Origin: Ilumatobacteraceae bacterium
GTDB taxonomy: Bacteria; Actinomycetota; Acidimicrobiia; Acidimicrobiales; Iamiaceae
DNA: 64,000 bases
NCBI GenBank assembly: GCA_025463265.1
Contig: JAOBWH010000169.1
Location: 48,532 to 112,531 of the forward strand
Reading direction: 5' to 3'
The notes beneath the pieces are model-generated. The model searched no databases, was not told where the DNA came from, and saw only the letters and a program-made list of their open reading frames with translations. Both the position numbers and the translations under genes were made by a program. This document shows positions 41,299 through 49,196 of the stretch, one piece after another (the stretch's first letter is position 1; the number at the start of each line of letters is the position of its first letter).

Positions 41299-42270
41299 GT
41301 GAACGATCTGGTGCAGCCGAGCCCCCCGTCCGATGCAGACCGCCCGGAACGGGTCGGCTTCCTCGGGCCGCTCGGGACGTTCACCGAGCAGGCGCTGCTC
41401 ACCCAGCCGGACCTCGTCCACCACCAGCGTGAGCGCTACGACTCCATGGCCAAGGTCCTGCGGGCCACCGAGGACGGCGAGGTCGACCTGGGCTTCGTCG
41501 CCATCGAGAACTCCATCGAGGGAACCGTCCACGTCACCTCGGACATCCTGGCGTTCGACGTCGACCTGCTGATCCAGCGCGAGGTGGTCATCCCCATCCA
41601 GCAGCACCTCATGGCGCCGCCAGGGGTGACCCTCGCCGACATCGACGTCGTGGCGTCCATCCCGGTGGCCACCGCGCAGTGCCACCTCTTCCTCCGCCAG
41701 ACCCTGCCCGACGCCGCGCCGCAGCCCTACAACTCCACGGCCGAGGCGGCCAAGGCCGTCAGCGAGAGCAGCGCCCGCAACGTGGCCGCCATCGCCAACG
41801 AGCTGGCGGCCTCGATCTACGGGCTCGACATCATCGAGCGCCAGATCGAGGACCACCCCGAGAACGAGACCCGCTTCGTGGCCGTCGCGCCGGGTGTGGT
41901 GCCGGCGCCCACCGGGCACGACAAGACGTCGCTCGTGGTCTTCCAGCACGAGGACGCGCCCGGGAGCCTGCTCGCCATCCTCCAGCAGTTCGCGGCCCGG
42001 TCCATCAACCTCACCAACCTCCAGTCCCGGCCCACCAAGAAGGGCCTCGGCGACTACTGCTTCCTGATCGACCTCGAGGGCCACGTGGCCGACGACGTCG
42101 TGGCCGACTGCCTCAAGGTGCTGCGGACCAAGGGCCACGAGCTCAAGTTCCTCGGCTCCTACCCGGCCGCCGGCGACCACGGCCCCGCCCTGCGCGAGGC
42201 CCAGAGCGACGCCGCCCGCCAGGCCGAGTCCTGGCTCGCCGACATCCGCGCCCGCATCACCCCGAGCTGA
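41299..42270 (+). CDS. pheA: Prephenate dehydratase
   Basis: A 323-residue cytoplasmic enzyme converting prephenate to phenylpyruvate for phenylalanine synthesis. The catalytic domain begins RVGFLGPLGTFTEQALL, with EDGEVDLGFVAIENSIEG and the NETRF motif (TRF is essential). The C-terminal ACT domain has TSLVVFQHEDAPGSLL and the Phe-binding LQSRP motif, predicting feedback inhibition. No chorismate mutase domain, the usual actinobacterial arrangement. GTG start at 41299, divergent from larB with only 19 bases between starts. Confidence 0.93.
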   Translation: MNDLVQPSPPSDADRPERVGFLGPLGTFTEQALLTQPDLVHHQRERYDSMAKVLRATEDGEVDLGFVAIENSIEGTVHVTSDILAFDVDLLIQREVVIPIQQHLMAPPGVTLADIDVVASIPVATAQCHLFLRQTLPDAAPQPYNSTAEAAKAVSESSARNVAAIANELAASIYGLDIIERQIEDHPENETRFVAVAPGVVPAPTGHDKTSLVVFQHEDAPGSLLAILQQFAARSINLTNLQSRPTKKGLGDYCFLIDLEGHVADDVVADCLKVLRTKGHELKFLGSYPAAGDHGPALREAQSDAARQAESWLADIRARITPS

Positions 42271-42369
42271 CGCTTACCCGGGCGGCCGGGACCTTCGACC
42301 CTGGGCGTCTGCTGGCTGCGTCCGTAGCCTCGGTGGCATGAACGACGCGATGATCGAGGGGGCGCGGGC

Positions 42370-42894
42370 GTGAGCGCCGGTCCGGTCCGACCCGCGCCCG
42401 TCCGCGATCTGGACGCACCCGAGGAGATCGCGGAGATGGTGCGCCGCTTCTACCAGAGCATCGCCCAGGACGATCTGCTGGGACCCGTGTTCAACGAGGT
42501 GGCCGAGGTCGACTGGAACGAGCACCTGCCCAAGCTCACCGCGTTCTGGTGCCGGGCCCTGCTCGGCATGGAGGGCTACGAGGGCAACCCGTACCGCCAG
42601 CACTCGCTGATCAACGACCGGTCCCCCCTCACCCAAGCGCACTTCGACCGGTGGCTCGACCTGTTCCACGACACCGTCGAGACCGGCTGGGTCGGCCCGA
42701 ACGTCGATCGGGCCTTCGCCCTCGCCCGCAACGTGGCCGACGTCCACGGCCGCCAGCTGATCGGCCACCGCAACGTCGTCCGTCCCGCCCCCTGTCCGAC
42801 CCCGCCCCCCGCCAAGCCGCGTCCTGACCGCCGCGCAGGTTCGAGTCGATCGACATCCGTTCACCGATGCGGACGGCCGCTTCTGCAGCCATGA
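42370..42894 (+). CDS. Group III truncated haemoglobin
   Basis: A 174-residue globin; the fold covers about residues 17-130 (EEIAEMVRRFYQSIAQDD, LTAFWCRALLGMEGYEG, YRQHSLINDRSPLTQAHFDRW). The histidine in QAHFDRW is the proximal haem ligand. Group III members bind O2 or NO and may handle reactive nitrogen or electron transfer. The last 40 residues are Pro/Arg-rich and unlike other truncated globins; the stop may have been displaced. GTG start at 42370, and no better one upstream. Confidence 0.82.
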   Translation: MSAGPVRPAPVRDLDAPEEIAEMVRRFYQSIAQDDLLGPVFNEVAEVDWNEHLPKLTAFWCRALLGMEGYEGNPYRQHSLINDRSPLTQAHFDRWLDLFHDTVETGWVGPNVDRAFALARNVADVHGRQLIGHRNVVRPAPCPTPPPAKPRPDRRAGSSRSTSVHRCGRPLLQP

Positions 42895-42973
42895 GCGACG
42901 ACCTCGGCCTCCGAATCCGGGTCGGCTCCCGTCGACGTGTGCGCCGGAAGCGGCTGGCGTCGGGACGACTGAG

Positions 42974-43058
42974 CGGAGCGGGAGGGATTCGAACCCTCGG
43001 ACCCTTGCGGGTCGCCGGTTTTCAAGACCGGTGCATTCGTCCGCTCTGCCACCGCTCC
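42974..43058 (-). tRNA. tRNA-Ser (UGA anticodon)
   Basis: On the minus strand, a seven-base acceptor stem pairs 43058-43052 with 42981-42975. The anticodon stem-loop ACCGGTCTTGAAAACCGGC gives anticodon TGA. A serine-type long variable arm (CGACCCGCAAGGGTCCG) and TTCGAATC in the T loop follow. The 3' CCA is not encoded. Length 85 bases including the discriminator G. Confidence 0.95.
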
Positions 43059-43116
43059 GCTCGGCATCGTAGGCGGGGCCGCGGGGCCGGGCTGTGTACG
43101 ATCGGCGGCGCAACAC

Positions 43117-43205
43117 GGAGAGGTGCCGGAGTCTGGTCGATCGGGCCTCCCTGCTAAGGAGGTGACGGGGTAACTCGTCCGTGGGTTCAAATCCCACCCT
43201 CTCCG
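43117..43205 (+). tRNA. tRNA-Ser (GCU anticodon)
   Basis: Acceptor stem GGAGAGG (43117-43123) pairs with CCTCTCC (43198-43204), followed by discriminator G. The anticodon arm CCTCCCTGCTAAGGAGG gives GCT. A long class II variable arm (TGACGGGGTAACTCGTCC) and GTTCAAATC T loop are present. No encoded CCA. It is divergent from tRNA-Ser(UGA) with 58 bases between. Confidence 0.95.
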
Positions 43206-43260
43206 CTGAACGGGACCCCGGCCCCTCGGCCGGGGTCCTGCGCGTCCGGGCCATGGCCAA

Positions 43261-43506
43261 GCGTCCGACCCCATGGTGCCCAACTTGGAGGATCGGTGTC
43301 GCTGGGCGTCTGGCCCGATCGTGCGCAACTTGGAGGATCGGTGTCGCTCGGCGTCTGGCCCGATCGTGCGCAACTTGGAGGATCGGTGTCGCTGGGCGTC
43401 GCTCTCTGCCCAACTTCCGCCCCCAGGCTCCAACTTGGTCGATGAACGACGGGAATCGACCTCGATCCTCCAAGTTGGGGAGAAAGGCTGACCGGGTGTC
43501 AGGACT
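43261..43506. repeat. Dispersed hairpin repeat, copy 1 with three 45-bp units
   Basis: The segment starts GCGTCCGACC and ends near GACCGGGTGTCAGGA, the same borders as the copy at 48929-49086. A 45-base unit starting CAACTTGGAGGATCGG occurs at 43281, 43326 and 43371. The third unit's 15-base arm CAACTTGGAGGATCG is exactly complementary to 43463-43477, enclosing a loop that holds a nested partial palindrome (CCAACTTGGTCGAT at 43430-43443). It can be read as protein on either strand only because 45 is a multiple of three; no start/ribosome site or conserved protein supports coding. It may be a MITE- or REP-like element or a structured RNA. Confidence 0.85.
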
Positions 43507-43822
43507 TGGGCGCGGGGGAGGGGGCGGTCACGGGTTTTCGGGGTTCGACGCAGAACCCCTGGTCCGGGTGGGTGGCCGGAGTCTCACCAGGTGGTTGACG
43601 ATCGGCTCGCGTCGGTGAACGGGCCGGGTCGATTGTCACAACGGGTCGGTTCGTGTTGCATTTCCGTTACGGATGCGACAGTCTGTCGGCCGACCGAAAG
43701 CCCGTCGTGTGCGCCAGACCCGGGACCCCTCCCGGTGAAGCGCCCGCAACGCCCACCTGATCACCAGGTGCCAGCGTCCACTCCCGTGGGACCGGGTCCG
43801 CCGATCAAGGAGCACCCCCAAC
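43507..43822. other. 316-base gene-free leader upstream of the transglycosylase gene
   Basis: No gene seen. The GC content drops near 43630-43680 (TTGTCACAAC, then GTTGCATTTCCGTTACGG), which could hold the promoter. A small hairpin CACCTG-N5-CAGGTG lies at 43754-43770. AAGGAG at 43807-43812 is a good ribosome site ten bases before the GTG start. I looked for c-di-AMP riboswitch blocks, common before actinobacterial wall hydrolases, and did not find convincing ones. Confidence 0.5.
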
Positions 43823-44287
43823 GTGACCAGCCCCGCCCTCACCGAGACCGCAGCTCCCATGGAGCCGCAGTCGAAGGTGCGCCGGAGCCGCAAGGCCATC
43901 CACCTCTCGGTCGGCCTCCTGGCCGTCGTCAGCATCGCCTTCGCCACCACCGCCTGCACGCCGGAGGCCATGGCCAAAGACGCCATCGCCAAGCACTGGG
44001 CGGGCAACGCCACGTGCGCCGAGAGGATCGCCCAGCGCGAGTCGGGCATGCATCCCGACGCCGTCAACCGCAGCAGCGGGGCCACGGGCCTCTTCCAGAT
44101 CATGCCGCTGCACAAGACGTGGATCAAGAACGAGCTCGGGTACGACTTCTCCGAGATGAAGGACCCGTACAAGAACGCCGAGGTGGCCAAGCGCCTCTCG
44201 GACAAGAACTACAAGGCCTATGGCGACGGCTGGGCGCCGTGGCGCCTGAGCGGCCGGGCCATCCGCGGCGGCGGTTGCCCCGCCTGA
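43823..44287 (+). CDS. Lytic transglycosylase (SLT-like), exported
   Basis: A 154-residue exported wall enzyme. A cytoplasmic N-terminal stretch of 25 residues precedes a hydrophobic segment ending FATTAC, so it is either a lipoprotein with a long n-region or a signal-anchored protein. The short SLT domain reads RESGMHPDAVNRSSGATGLFQIMP, with the glutamate in RESG as the catalytic acid. It cleaves the glycan strand to 1,6-anhydromuropeptides. The domain is short but has the full catalytic motif. GTG start with a strong AAGGAG site. Confidence 0.85.
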   Translation: MTSPALTETAAPMEPQSKVRRSRKAIHLSVGLLAVVSIAFATTACTPEAMAKDAIAKHWAGNATCAERIAQRESGMHPDAVNRSSGATGLFQIMPLHKTWIKNELGYDFSEMKDPYKNAEVAKRLSDKNYKAYGDGWAPWRLSGRAIRGGGCPA

Positions 44288-44308
44288 TCCTCGGATCGAC
44301 GAACGGGA

Positions 44309-44345
44309 CGGACGGCCTGCCTTCGGGCGGGCCGTCCGCCGTTTT
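44309..44345 (+). terminator. Rho-independent-like terminator after the transglycosylase
   Basis: CGGACGGCC (44309-44317) pairs with GGCCGTCCG (44330-44338), with a TTCGG-containing loop extended by GC pairs, followed by CCGTTTT at 44339-44345. The short T-run makes it the most conventional terminator in the window. Confidence 0.8.
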
Positions 44346-44471
44346 CGGCTGAACGCGCCTGAACCCGCCGGACCGCCGGACCACAGGACTGCCGGACCGC
44401 CAACCCGCCGGACTCCCGCACCTGCGAGGGCGACGTGATTCGCACCCGTTCGTGGCATCATGCGAGCCAGA

Positions 44472-44488
44472 TCTGACGGGTCGTCAGA
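44472..44488. promoter_or_regulatory. Palindromic operator, acyl-CoA regulon copy 3
   Basis: TCTGACG-GGT-CGTCAGA, a perfect 17-base dyad with the same arms as the sites at 9395 and 15322 (the spacer is the reverse complement of ACC). It ends 21 bases before the ATG of the enoyl-CoA hydratase, overlapping the likely promoter. Confidence 0.72.
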
Positions 44489-44509
44489 GTGTCGACCCCG
44501 GGAGCGTCC

Positions 44510-45319
44510 ATGAGCAGCGAGCTGGAGCCGGCGGCGCCGGTCATCGTGCACGACGAGGCCCGGGTCCGGACCATCACCCTGAACCGGCCCGACGCCCTCA
44601 ACGCCTGCAACGAGGCGCTCTACGACGCCCTCACCGACGGGCTGCTCGCCGCCGCCGCCGACCCCGGGGTGGCCGTCGTGCTGCTCACCGGCGCCGGCCG
44701 GGCGTTCTGCGCCGGCACCGACCTCGTCGAGATGGCGGCCCGGGTCATGGATCCGGACAACTTCGTCGAGGGGGAGCACGGCTTCCTCGGGCTCATCGAC
44801 GCGCTGACGGCGTTCCCCAAGCCGCTGGTGATCGCCGTCAACGGCCTGGGCCTCGGCATCGGGGCGACCATCTTGGGCTTCGCCGACCTCGTGTTCATGA
44901 GCACGGCCGCCAAGCTCAAGTGCCCGTTCACCAGCCTGGCCGTGGCTCCCGAGGCGGCGTCGAGCCTCCTGTTCCCGCAGCTGATCGGTCGGCAGAACGC
45001 CACGTGGATGCTGCTGAGCTCCGAGTGGATCTCGGCGGCCGACGCCAAGGAGATGGGCCTGGTCTGGAAGCTCACCGAGCCCGACGACCTGCTGCCGGCA
45101 GCCAGCCAGCACGCGGAGCACCTCGCCGCCCTGCCGATCTCGAGTCTGGTCGCCTGCAAGCGGGTCATCACCGAGCCGCTGCGGCCGCAGATCGAGGCGG
45201 CCCGCCAGCGCGAGAACGACGCCTTCGTCGAGCTGCTGGGCAGCCCGTCGAACCTCGAGGCGTTCGCCGCGTTCGCCGAGGGCCGCAAGCCGGACTTCGT
45301 CGGCCTCGAAGGCGGCTGA
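44510..45319 (+). CDS. Enoyl-CoA hydratase/isomerase (crotonase) family
   Basis: A 269-residue crotonase-fold protein. GRAFCAGTDLVEM and NGLGLGIGATILGFADLVF form the CoA-binding and oxyanion-hole loops; SLAVAPEAASSLLFPQLIG follows, with a Glu where hydratases and isomerases keep an acid. Loop details (APEAASS) are closer to isomerase-type (delta3-delta2-enoyl-CoA) members than to classical hydratase. ATG 44510 is preferred to the GTG at 44489 because a GGGAGC site precedes it and the GTG abuts the operator. The operator links it to the other acyl-CoA operons. Confidence 0.87.
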   Translation: MSSELEPAAPVIVHDEARVRTITLNRPDALNACNEALYDALTDGLLAAAADPGVAVVLLTGAGRAFCAGTDLVEMAARVMDPDNFVEGEHGFLGLIDALTAFPKPLVIAVNGLGLGIGATILGFADLVFMSTAAKLKCPFTSLAVAPEAASSLLFPQLIGRQNATWMLLSSEWISAADAKEMGLVWKLTEPDDLLPAASQHAEHLAALPISSLVACKRVITEPLRPQIEAARQRENDAFVELLGSPSNLEAFAAFAEGRKPDFVGLEGG

Positions 45320-45413
45320 CACCGGCCCCCGCCGCAGCCGAGACGGGGTGGACGGATGTCGGGATTCCGTGGCAAGGTGCCGATGAACGGTGTTCACCCG
45401 GGGAGAGGGAACG

Positions 45414-46360
45414 ATGGTGCGAGCGATGGTCCGAGGCGCAGTCGCGGTGGTGGCGGGGGCGATCGCCGTCGCCTCGCTCACGGCGTGCGAGCCCACCTAC
45501 ACCGTGAAGCTCACCGAGGTGAAGCTGGCGATCCCCTGCGGCGGGACTACCTCCGTCGACGCCGAGTGGGCGATCCCGGGGGGGTGGCGCCCACGGGCTT
45601 CGTCTGGCTCCAGCACGGCTTCGCCCGGTCGAACGACGCGCTGATCGATCTCCAGAAGGCGTACGCCGCCCGGGGCTGGATCGTGGTCTCGCCCACGATC
45701 AGCGCGTTCGGGACGTGCTCCATCAACGCCGCGGTCCTGCACCAGGGCATCGCCACGTTGCTGGCCGGTTCGACCGCGGGCGGCTCCGCCCTCGAGGCGA
45801 GCTACGACGCCGCCCGCACCAAGCTCGGCCTGCCCGCGGCGAACCTGCCGAGCGCCTTCGCCTTGTCGGGCCACTCGGCCGGCGGCGCCGCCGTCACGGT
45901 GGTGGGTGGCGCCCTCGCATCGAACCCGTCGGGAGCGGTGTCGTCGCGGTTGAAGGGCATCGTCCTGCTCGACCCGGTGGAGAACGCGGACAACGGCATG
46001 GCAGCCAACCTGCCGAAGCTCACCGGCACCACGGTCCTCACCATCTCCGGCGGCGACAGCAGCTGCAACAGCAACAGCAGCGGGACCAAGGTGCTGCTCC
46101 CGAAGCGCACCGGATTCGCCGGGGTCCGGCTGCCGTCGGGCTGCCACTGCGATGCCGAGGGCGACTCCACCGACGCCCTCTGCACCCTGGCCTGCGGGAC
46201 CCCGAAGGCAGCGAACAAGGCAGCACTCAAGCATCTGGCCGGGGACTGGGTCACCGACATCCTCCGCGCTAAGGCCAACCCGTCCGCCTACCCCGGCGGC
46301 GAGTACTACGAGAAGACCAAGGCGGCGGGCACCATCACCACCCTCACCGGCACGGCCTGA
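45414..46360 (+). CDS. Secreted alpha/beta-hydrolase lipoprotein, frameshifted
   Basis: The signal peptide and first part of the mature protein (MVRAMVRGAVAVVAG, lipobox LTAC, then SVDAEWAIPGG) are in one frame, and the hydrolase body (TGFVWLQHGFARSND, nucleophile motif GHSAGG, several cysteine pairs) in another. The switch falls at a run of seven Gs (45578-45584); one more G joins the frames smoothly as IPGG-VAPTGFVW. Either a base was lost in a homopolymer (assembly error or mutation) or the gene is switched by slippage. As written, translation ends early, at 45644. Substrate probably an ester; the gene overall is otherwise intact. Confidence 0.78.
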
Positions 46361-46437
46361 CCGGACCCGAGCGGAGCGCGACGCCGGAGCTGGCGGGCTG
46401 CGGCGGGGTTGACTGACGGTCCGGCGGGTCGGGCACC

Positions 46438-47502
46438 ATGGCGGCGATGGACCAGGCCGGCGACGCGTTCGCATCCGTCGCGCCGGCGCTGGCGTTCCTG
46501 CTCGTGGGCGTGCCGCTCGCCGCGCTGCTCGACGAGCTCGGGTTCTTCGACGCGGTGGCCGGCCTGATGGAGCAGCGCCACCCGGACCTCCCGGTGCTGG
46601 CGCTGTGGCTGCTCGCCGGCGCGACCACGGTGGTGCTGAACCTCGACACCACGATCGTGCTGCTCACCCCGCTGTACGTGCGGCTCGCCCGGCGGGCAAG
46701 GGTGGACCCGGTCCCGTTGGCGCTCATCCCGCTGCTGCTCGCCGCGTTCGCCTCGTCGGTGCTGCCCGTCTCCAACCTGACCACGCTGATCGCCGCCGGG
46801 CAGCTCGGCCTGGGGGTCGGCGAGGTCGTCCGCCACCTCGCACTGCCCAGCGTGGCAGCGGTCGCCGCGGGCTGGCTGGCGTACCGGCGGCGGCACCCGA
46901 CCCGGCTGGCGGCGTCATCGCCCGGCCCGGTCGACCTCCGGCCGCTGCGCCTCGGTGTGCCCGTGGTGGCCGGGCTGCTGGTGGGCGTGACGATCGGCCC
47001 GTCGTTCGGGGTGGCTCCGTGGATCGTGGTCCTCGTCGCCGACCTGTTCCTGGTGATCGGCGTGCGCCGCGTCCCCTGGCGGACGCTCCCGGTGGGGACA
47101 GCGCTCGGCGTCGGTGCGGTCGCTGCGCTCGTGGGCGCGGTCGTCTCGCCGGACCTGCTCGATCCGCTCCGAGCGGCGTCCGGACCGCTGGCCGCTGCGG
47201 GGGTGACCCTCGTGGCGACGGTGACGGCGAACGCCATCAACAACATCCCGGCGACGCTGCTGATGGTCGACGGGGCCACCCGGCCCACCGACGGGGTGTG
47301 GGCGTGGCTGCTCGGGGTGAACGTCGGGGCGGTGCTCCTCCCGCTCGGCGCGCTGGCCAACCTCCTGTGGCTGCGGATCGTCCGCGAGGAGGAGCTCGAC
47401 GTGGACCTCTGGGGCTACGCCCGGATGGTCGTCCCGATCGCCGTGCCGGCGCTCGCCGCAGCGGTCGCGGCGCAGGCGATCCTGGTGGCGCTCGTCGGTT
47501 GA
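46438..47502 (+). CDS. ArsB/SLC13-like (ion transporter superfamily) permease
   Basis: A 354-residue membrane protein of the arsenite/citrate/anion transporter superfamily with about ten helices. Conserved features are TTVVLNLDTTIVLLTPLYV and SSVLPVSNLTTLIAAGQLG, the two re-entrant loop motifs, and ATVTANAINNIPATLLMV in the second half. It is shorter than ArsB. Substrate could be arsenite, another anion or a dicarboxylate; no ArsR or ArsC is near. Start ATG 46438 or 46447. Confidence 0.8.
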   Translation: MAAMDQAGDAFASVAPALAFLLVGVPLAALLDELGFFDAVAGLMEQRHPDLPVLALWLLAGATTVVLNLDTTIVLLTPLYVRLARRARVDPVPLALIPLLLAAFASSVLPVSNLTTLIAAGQLGLGVGEVVRHLALPSVAAVAAGWLAYRRRHPTRLAASSPGPVDLRPLRLGVPVVAGLLVGVTIGPSFGVAPWIVVLVADLFLVIGVRRVPWRTLPVGTALGVGAVAALVGAVVSPDLLDPLRAASGPLAAAGVTLVATVTANAINNIPATLLMVDGATRPTDGVWAWLLGVNVGAVLLPLGALANLLWLRIVREEELDVDLWGYARMVVPIAVPALAAAVAAQAILVALVG

Positions 47503-47548
47503 CCGCTTCGGGGTGGACGCGCCGGCTCGGGCTGGGAGACTCGCCCCC

Positions 47549-48268
47549 ATGGCCGAGCGCGAAATCACCGTCACCACCCCCGAGGGCGAGCTGCCGACGT
47601 TCCTCTTCCACCCCGACGACGACCGGCCCCACCCCGTCGTCCTCTACCTGATGGACGCACCGGGGATCCGGCCCGCGCTGCGCGAGATGGCCGCCCGGCT
47701 CGCCGCAGCGGGCTACTACGTGATGCTCCCGTACCTCTACTACCGAGGCGGGCCGTACCAGGAGCTGGGCGTGAGCGACGAGGACGCCCACCGTCGCAAG
47801 GAGCTCATGGCGTCGATCACGCCGACCAACATCGTCAGCGACGCCGAGGCGCTGCTGGCCGCCGCCGCTGGCGACCCGGCTGCTGGCGATGGGCCCGTCG
47901 GTGTCGTCGGCTTCTGCATGAGCGGCGGCATGGCGATCTCGGTGGCCCGGGCGATGCCCGACCGGGTGGCGGCGGCGGCATCGATCCACGGGGCCTGGCT
48001 GGTGCGCGACGGCGAGGACTCGCCCCACCTCGGGCTCGACTCGGTCGCAGCCGAGATCCACCTGGCGTGGTGCGATCCGGACCCCACGGCGCCGCCCGAG
48101 ACCCGCGACACGGTGGTGGCGGCGCTGGAGGAGGCGGGCATCACCTACACGCTCGACGTGGAGACCGAGGCCCAGCATGGCTTCGCCCCGCCCGGCCCCC
48201 GCCACCACCACGAGGCGTCGGAGCGCCACTGGGACCGCGTCCTCGACCTGCTCGACCGCAAGCTGTGA
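47549..48268 (+). CDS. Dienelactone hydrolase family protein
   Basis: A 239-residue alpha/beta hydrolase of the dienelactone hydrolase family, a cytoplasmic enzyme that opens lactones or related esters. The nucleophile is the cysteine in GFCMSGG and the catalytic histidine is in QHGFAPPG. LMDAPGIRPALREMAARLAAAG matches the family start. ATG 47549 chosen over an in-frame start at 47513. The next gene begins ten bases after its stop, so they probably share a transcript. Confidence 0.87.
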   Translation: MAEREITVTTPEGELPTFLFHPDDDRPHPVVLYLMDAPGIRPALREMAARLAAAGYYVMLPYLYYRGGPYQELGVSDEDAHRRKELMASITPTNIVSDAEALLAAAAGDPAAGDGPVGVVGFCMSGGMAISVARAMPDRVAAAASIHGAWLVRDGEDSPHLGLDSVAAEIHLAWCDPDPTAPPETRDTVVAALEEAGITYTLDVETEAQHGFAPPGPRHHHEASERHWDRVLDLLDRKL

Positions 48269-48278
48269 TCGGGCCCCG

Positions 48279-48866
48279 ATGATCGTCCTCGTGCGCCACG
48301 GCGCCACCGAGTGGAGCACCTCCCGCCGCCACACCGGGCGGACCGACCTCCCGCTCACCGACGAGGGACGGGCCCAGGCCGCCGCCCTCCGGCCGGTGCT
48401 CGCCGGGCTGCGGCCGGACCGGGTGCTCACCAGCCCGCTGTCGAGGGCTCGGGAGACGTGCGAGCTGGCCGGCTTCGGCGACCGGGCCGAGCCCGACGAC
48501 CGGCTCCTCGAGTGGGACTACGGCCGAGCCGAGGGCCGCACCACGGCCGAGATCCGCGAGGAGCTCGACCCCGAGTGGTCCGTCTGGACCCACCCGATCG
48601 CCGACGCCGAGACGCTCGCCTCGGTCGCCGACCGGGTCGACGGCGTGGTCGCCGACCTGCAGGCGGCGGGTCCCGAGGCTGTGACCCTGGTGTTCGCCCA
48701 CTCCCACCTGCTCCGCATCCTCGGGGCGCGCTGGTGCGGGCTCGACGCGGTGGCGGGCCAGAGCCTCGTCCTCGACCCGGCGAGCACCAGCATCCTCGGC
48801 TGGGAGCGGGAGACCCCGGTGATCGAGCGCTGGAACATCGTCCCCGACCCCTACGGCCCGAGCTGA
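48279..48866 (+). CDS. Histidine phosphatase (phosphoglycerate mutase-like)
   Basis: A 195-residue enzyme of the histidine phosphatase superfamily. LVRHGATEWS holds the phosphorylated His, RTDLPLTDEGRAQA and SPLSRARETC are conserved, and FAHSHLLRIL holds the second His. LLEWDYGRAEGRTTAEIRE includes the general-acid glutamate. The substrate may be a sugar or nucleoside phosphate; short members such as this are seldom glycolytic mutases. Many close relatives belong to the acid-phosphatase/cobC group. Confidence 0.85.
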   Translation: MIVLVRHGATEWSTSRRHTGRTDLPLTDEGRAQAAALRPVLAGLRPDRVLTSPLSRARETCELAGFGDRAEPDDRLLEWDYGRAEGRTTAEIREELDPEWSVWTHPIADAETLASVADRVDGVVADLQAAGPEAVTLVFAHSHLLRILGARWCGLDAVAGQSLVLDPASTSILGWERETPVIERWNIVPDPYGPS

Positions 48867-48928
48867 CGGCCCACGGGGGCCGCGGCCCAGGTCCCGGCCC
48901 GGGTCCGGCGCGTCAGGCCCGTCGGCGA

Positions 48929-49086
48929 GCGTCCGACCCGATCGTGCGGAACTTGGAGGATCGGTGTCGCTGGGCGTCACTCTGTGCCCAACTTCCGCCC
49001 CCAGGCTCCAACTTGGTCGATGAACGACGGAAATCGACCTCGATCCTCCAAGTTGGGCGAGAAGATCTGACCGGGCGTCAGGACGT
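48929..49086. repeat. Dispersed hairpin repeat, copy 2 (single unit)
   Basis: Begins GCGTCCGACC and ends ACCGGGCGTCAGGA, as in copy 1. It has one copy of the 45-base unit (aligned at 48949), followed by the same GCCCAACTTCCGCCCCCAGG stretch and complement arm. AACTTGGAGGATCG (48950-48963) pairs with CGATCCTCCAAGTT (49041-49054), 14 bases. It occupies most of the 330 bases between the phosphatase gene and the SDR stop; no gene is seen there. Confidence 0.85.
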
Positions 49087-49196
49087 GGATGCCGGGGGGC
49101 GGGGGGAGCCGGCGGGGACGGGTTTCTCCGACACCGGGCGCGGACCAGGCCGGTTCGGGCGCGGCGCGGGAACCGCTCAACCGGGGGCAGCACCCA

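Noticed and set aside
43281..43415. Possible CRISPR array
   Set aside because: The 45-base units are adjacent and nearly identical throughout, with no unique spacers and no cas genes.
43273..43491. Open frames with NLEDRCR / ILQV repeats over the 45-bp units
   Set aside because: Multiples of three make any frame open; both strands read open, there is no ribosome site, and copy 2 of the element is intergenic.
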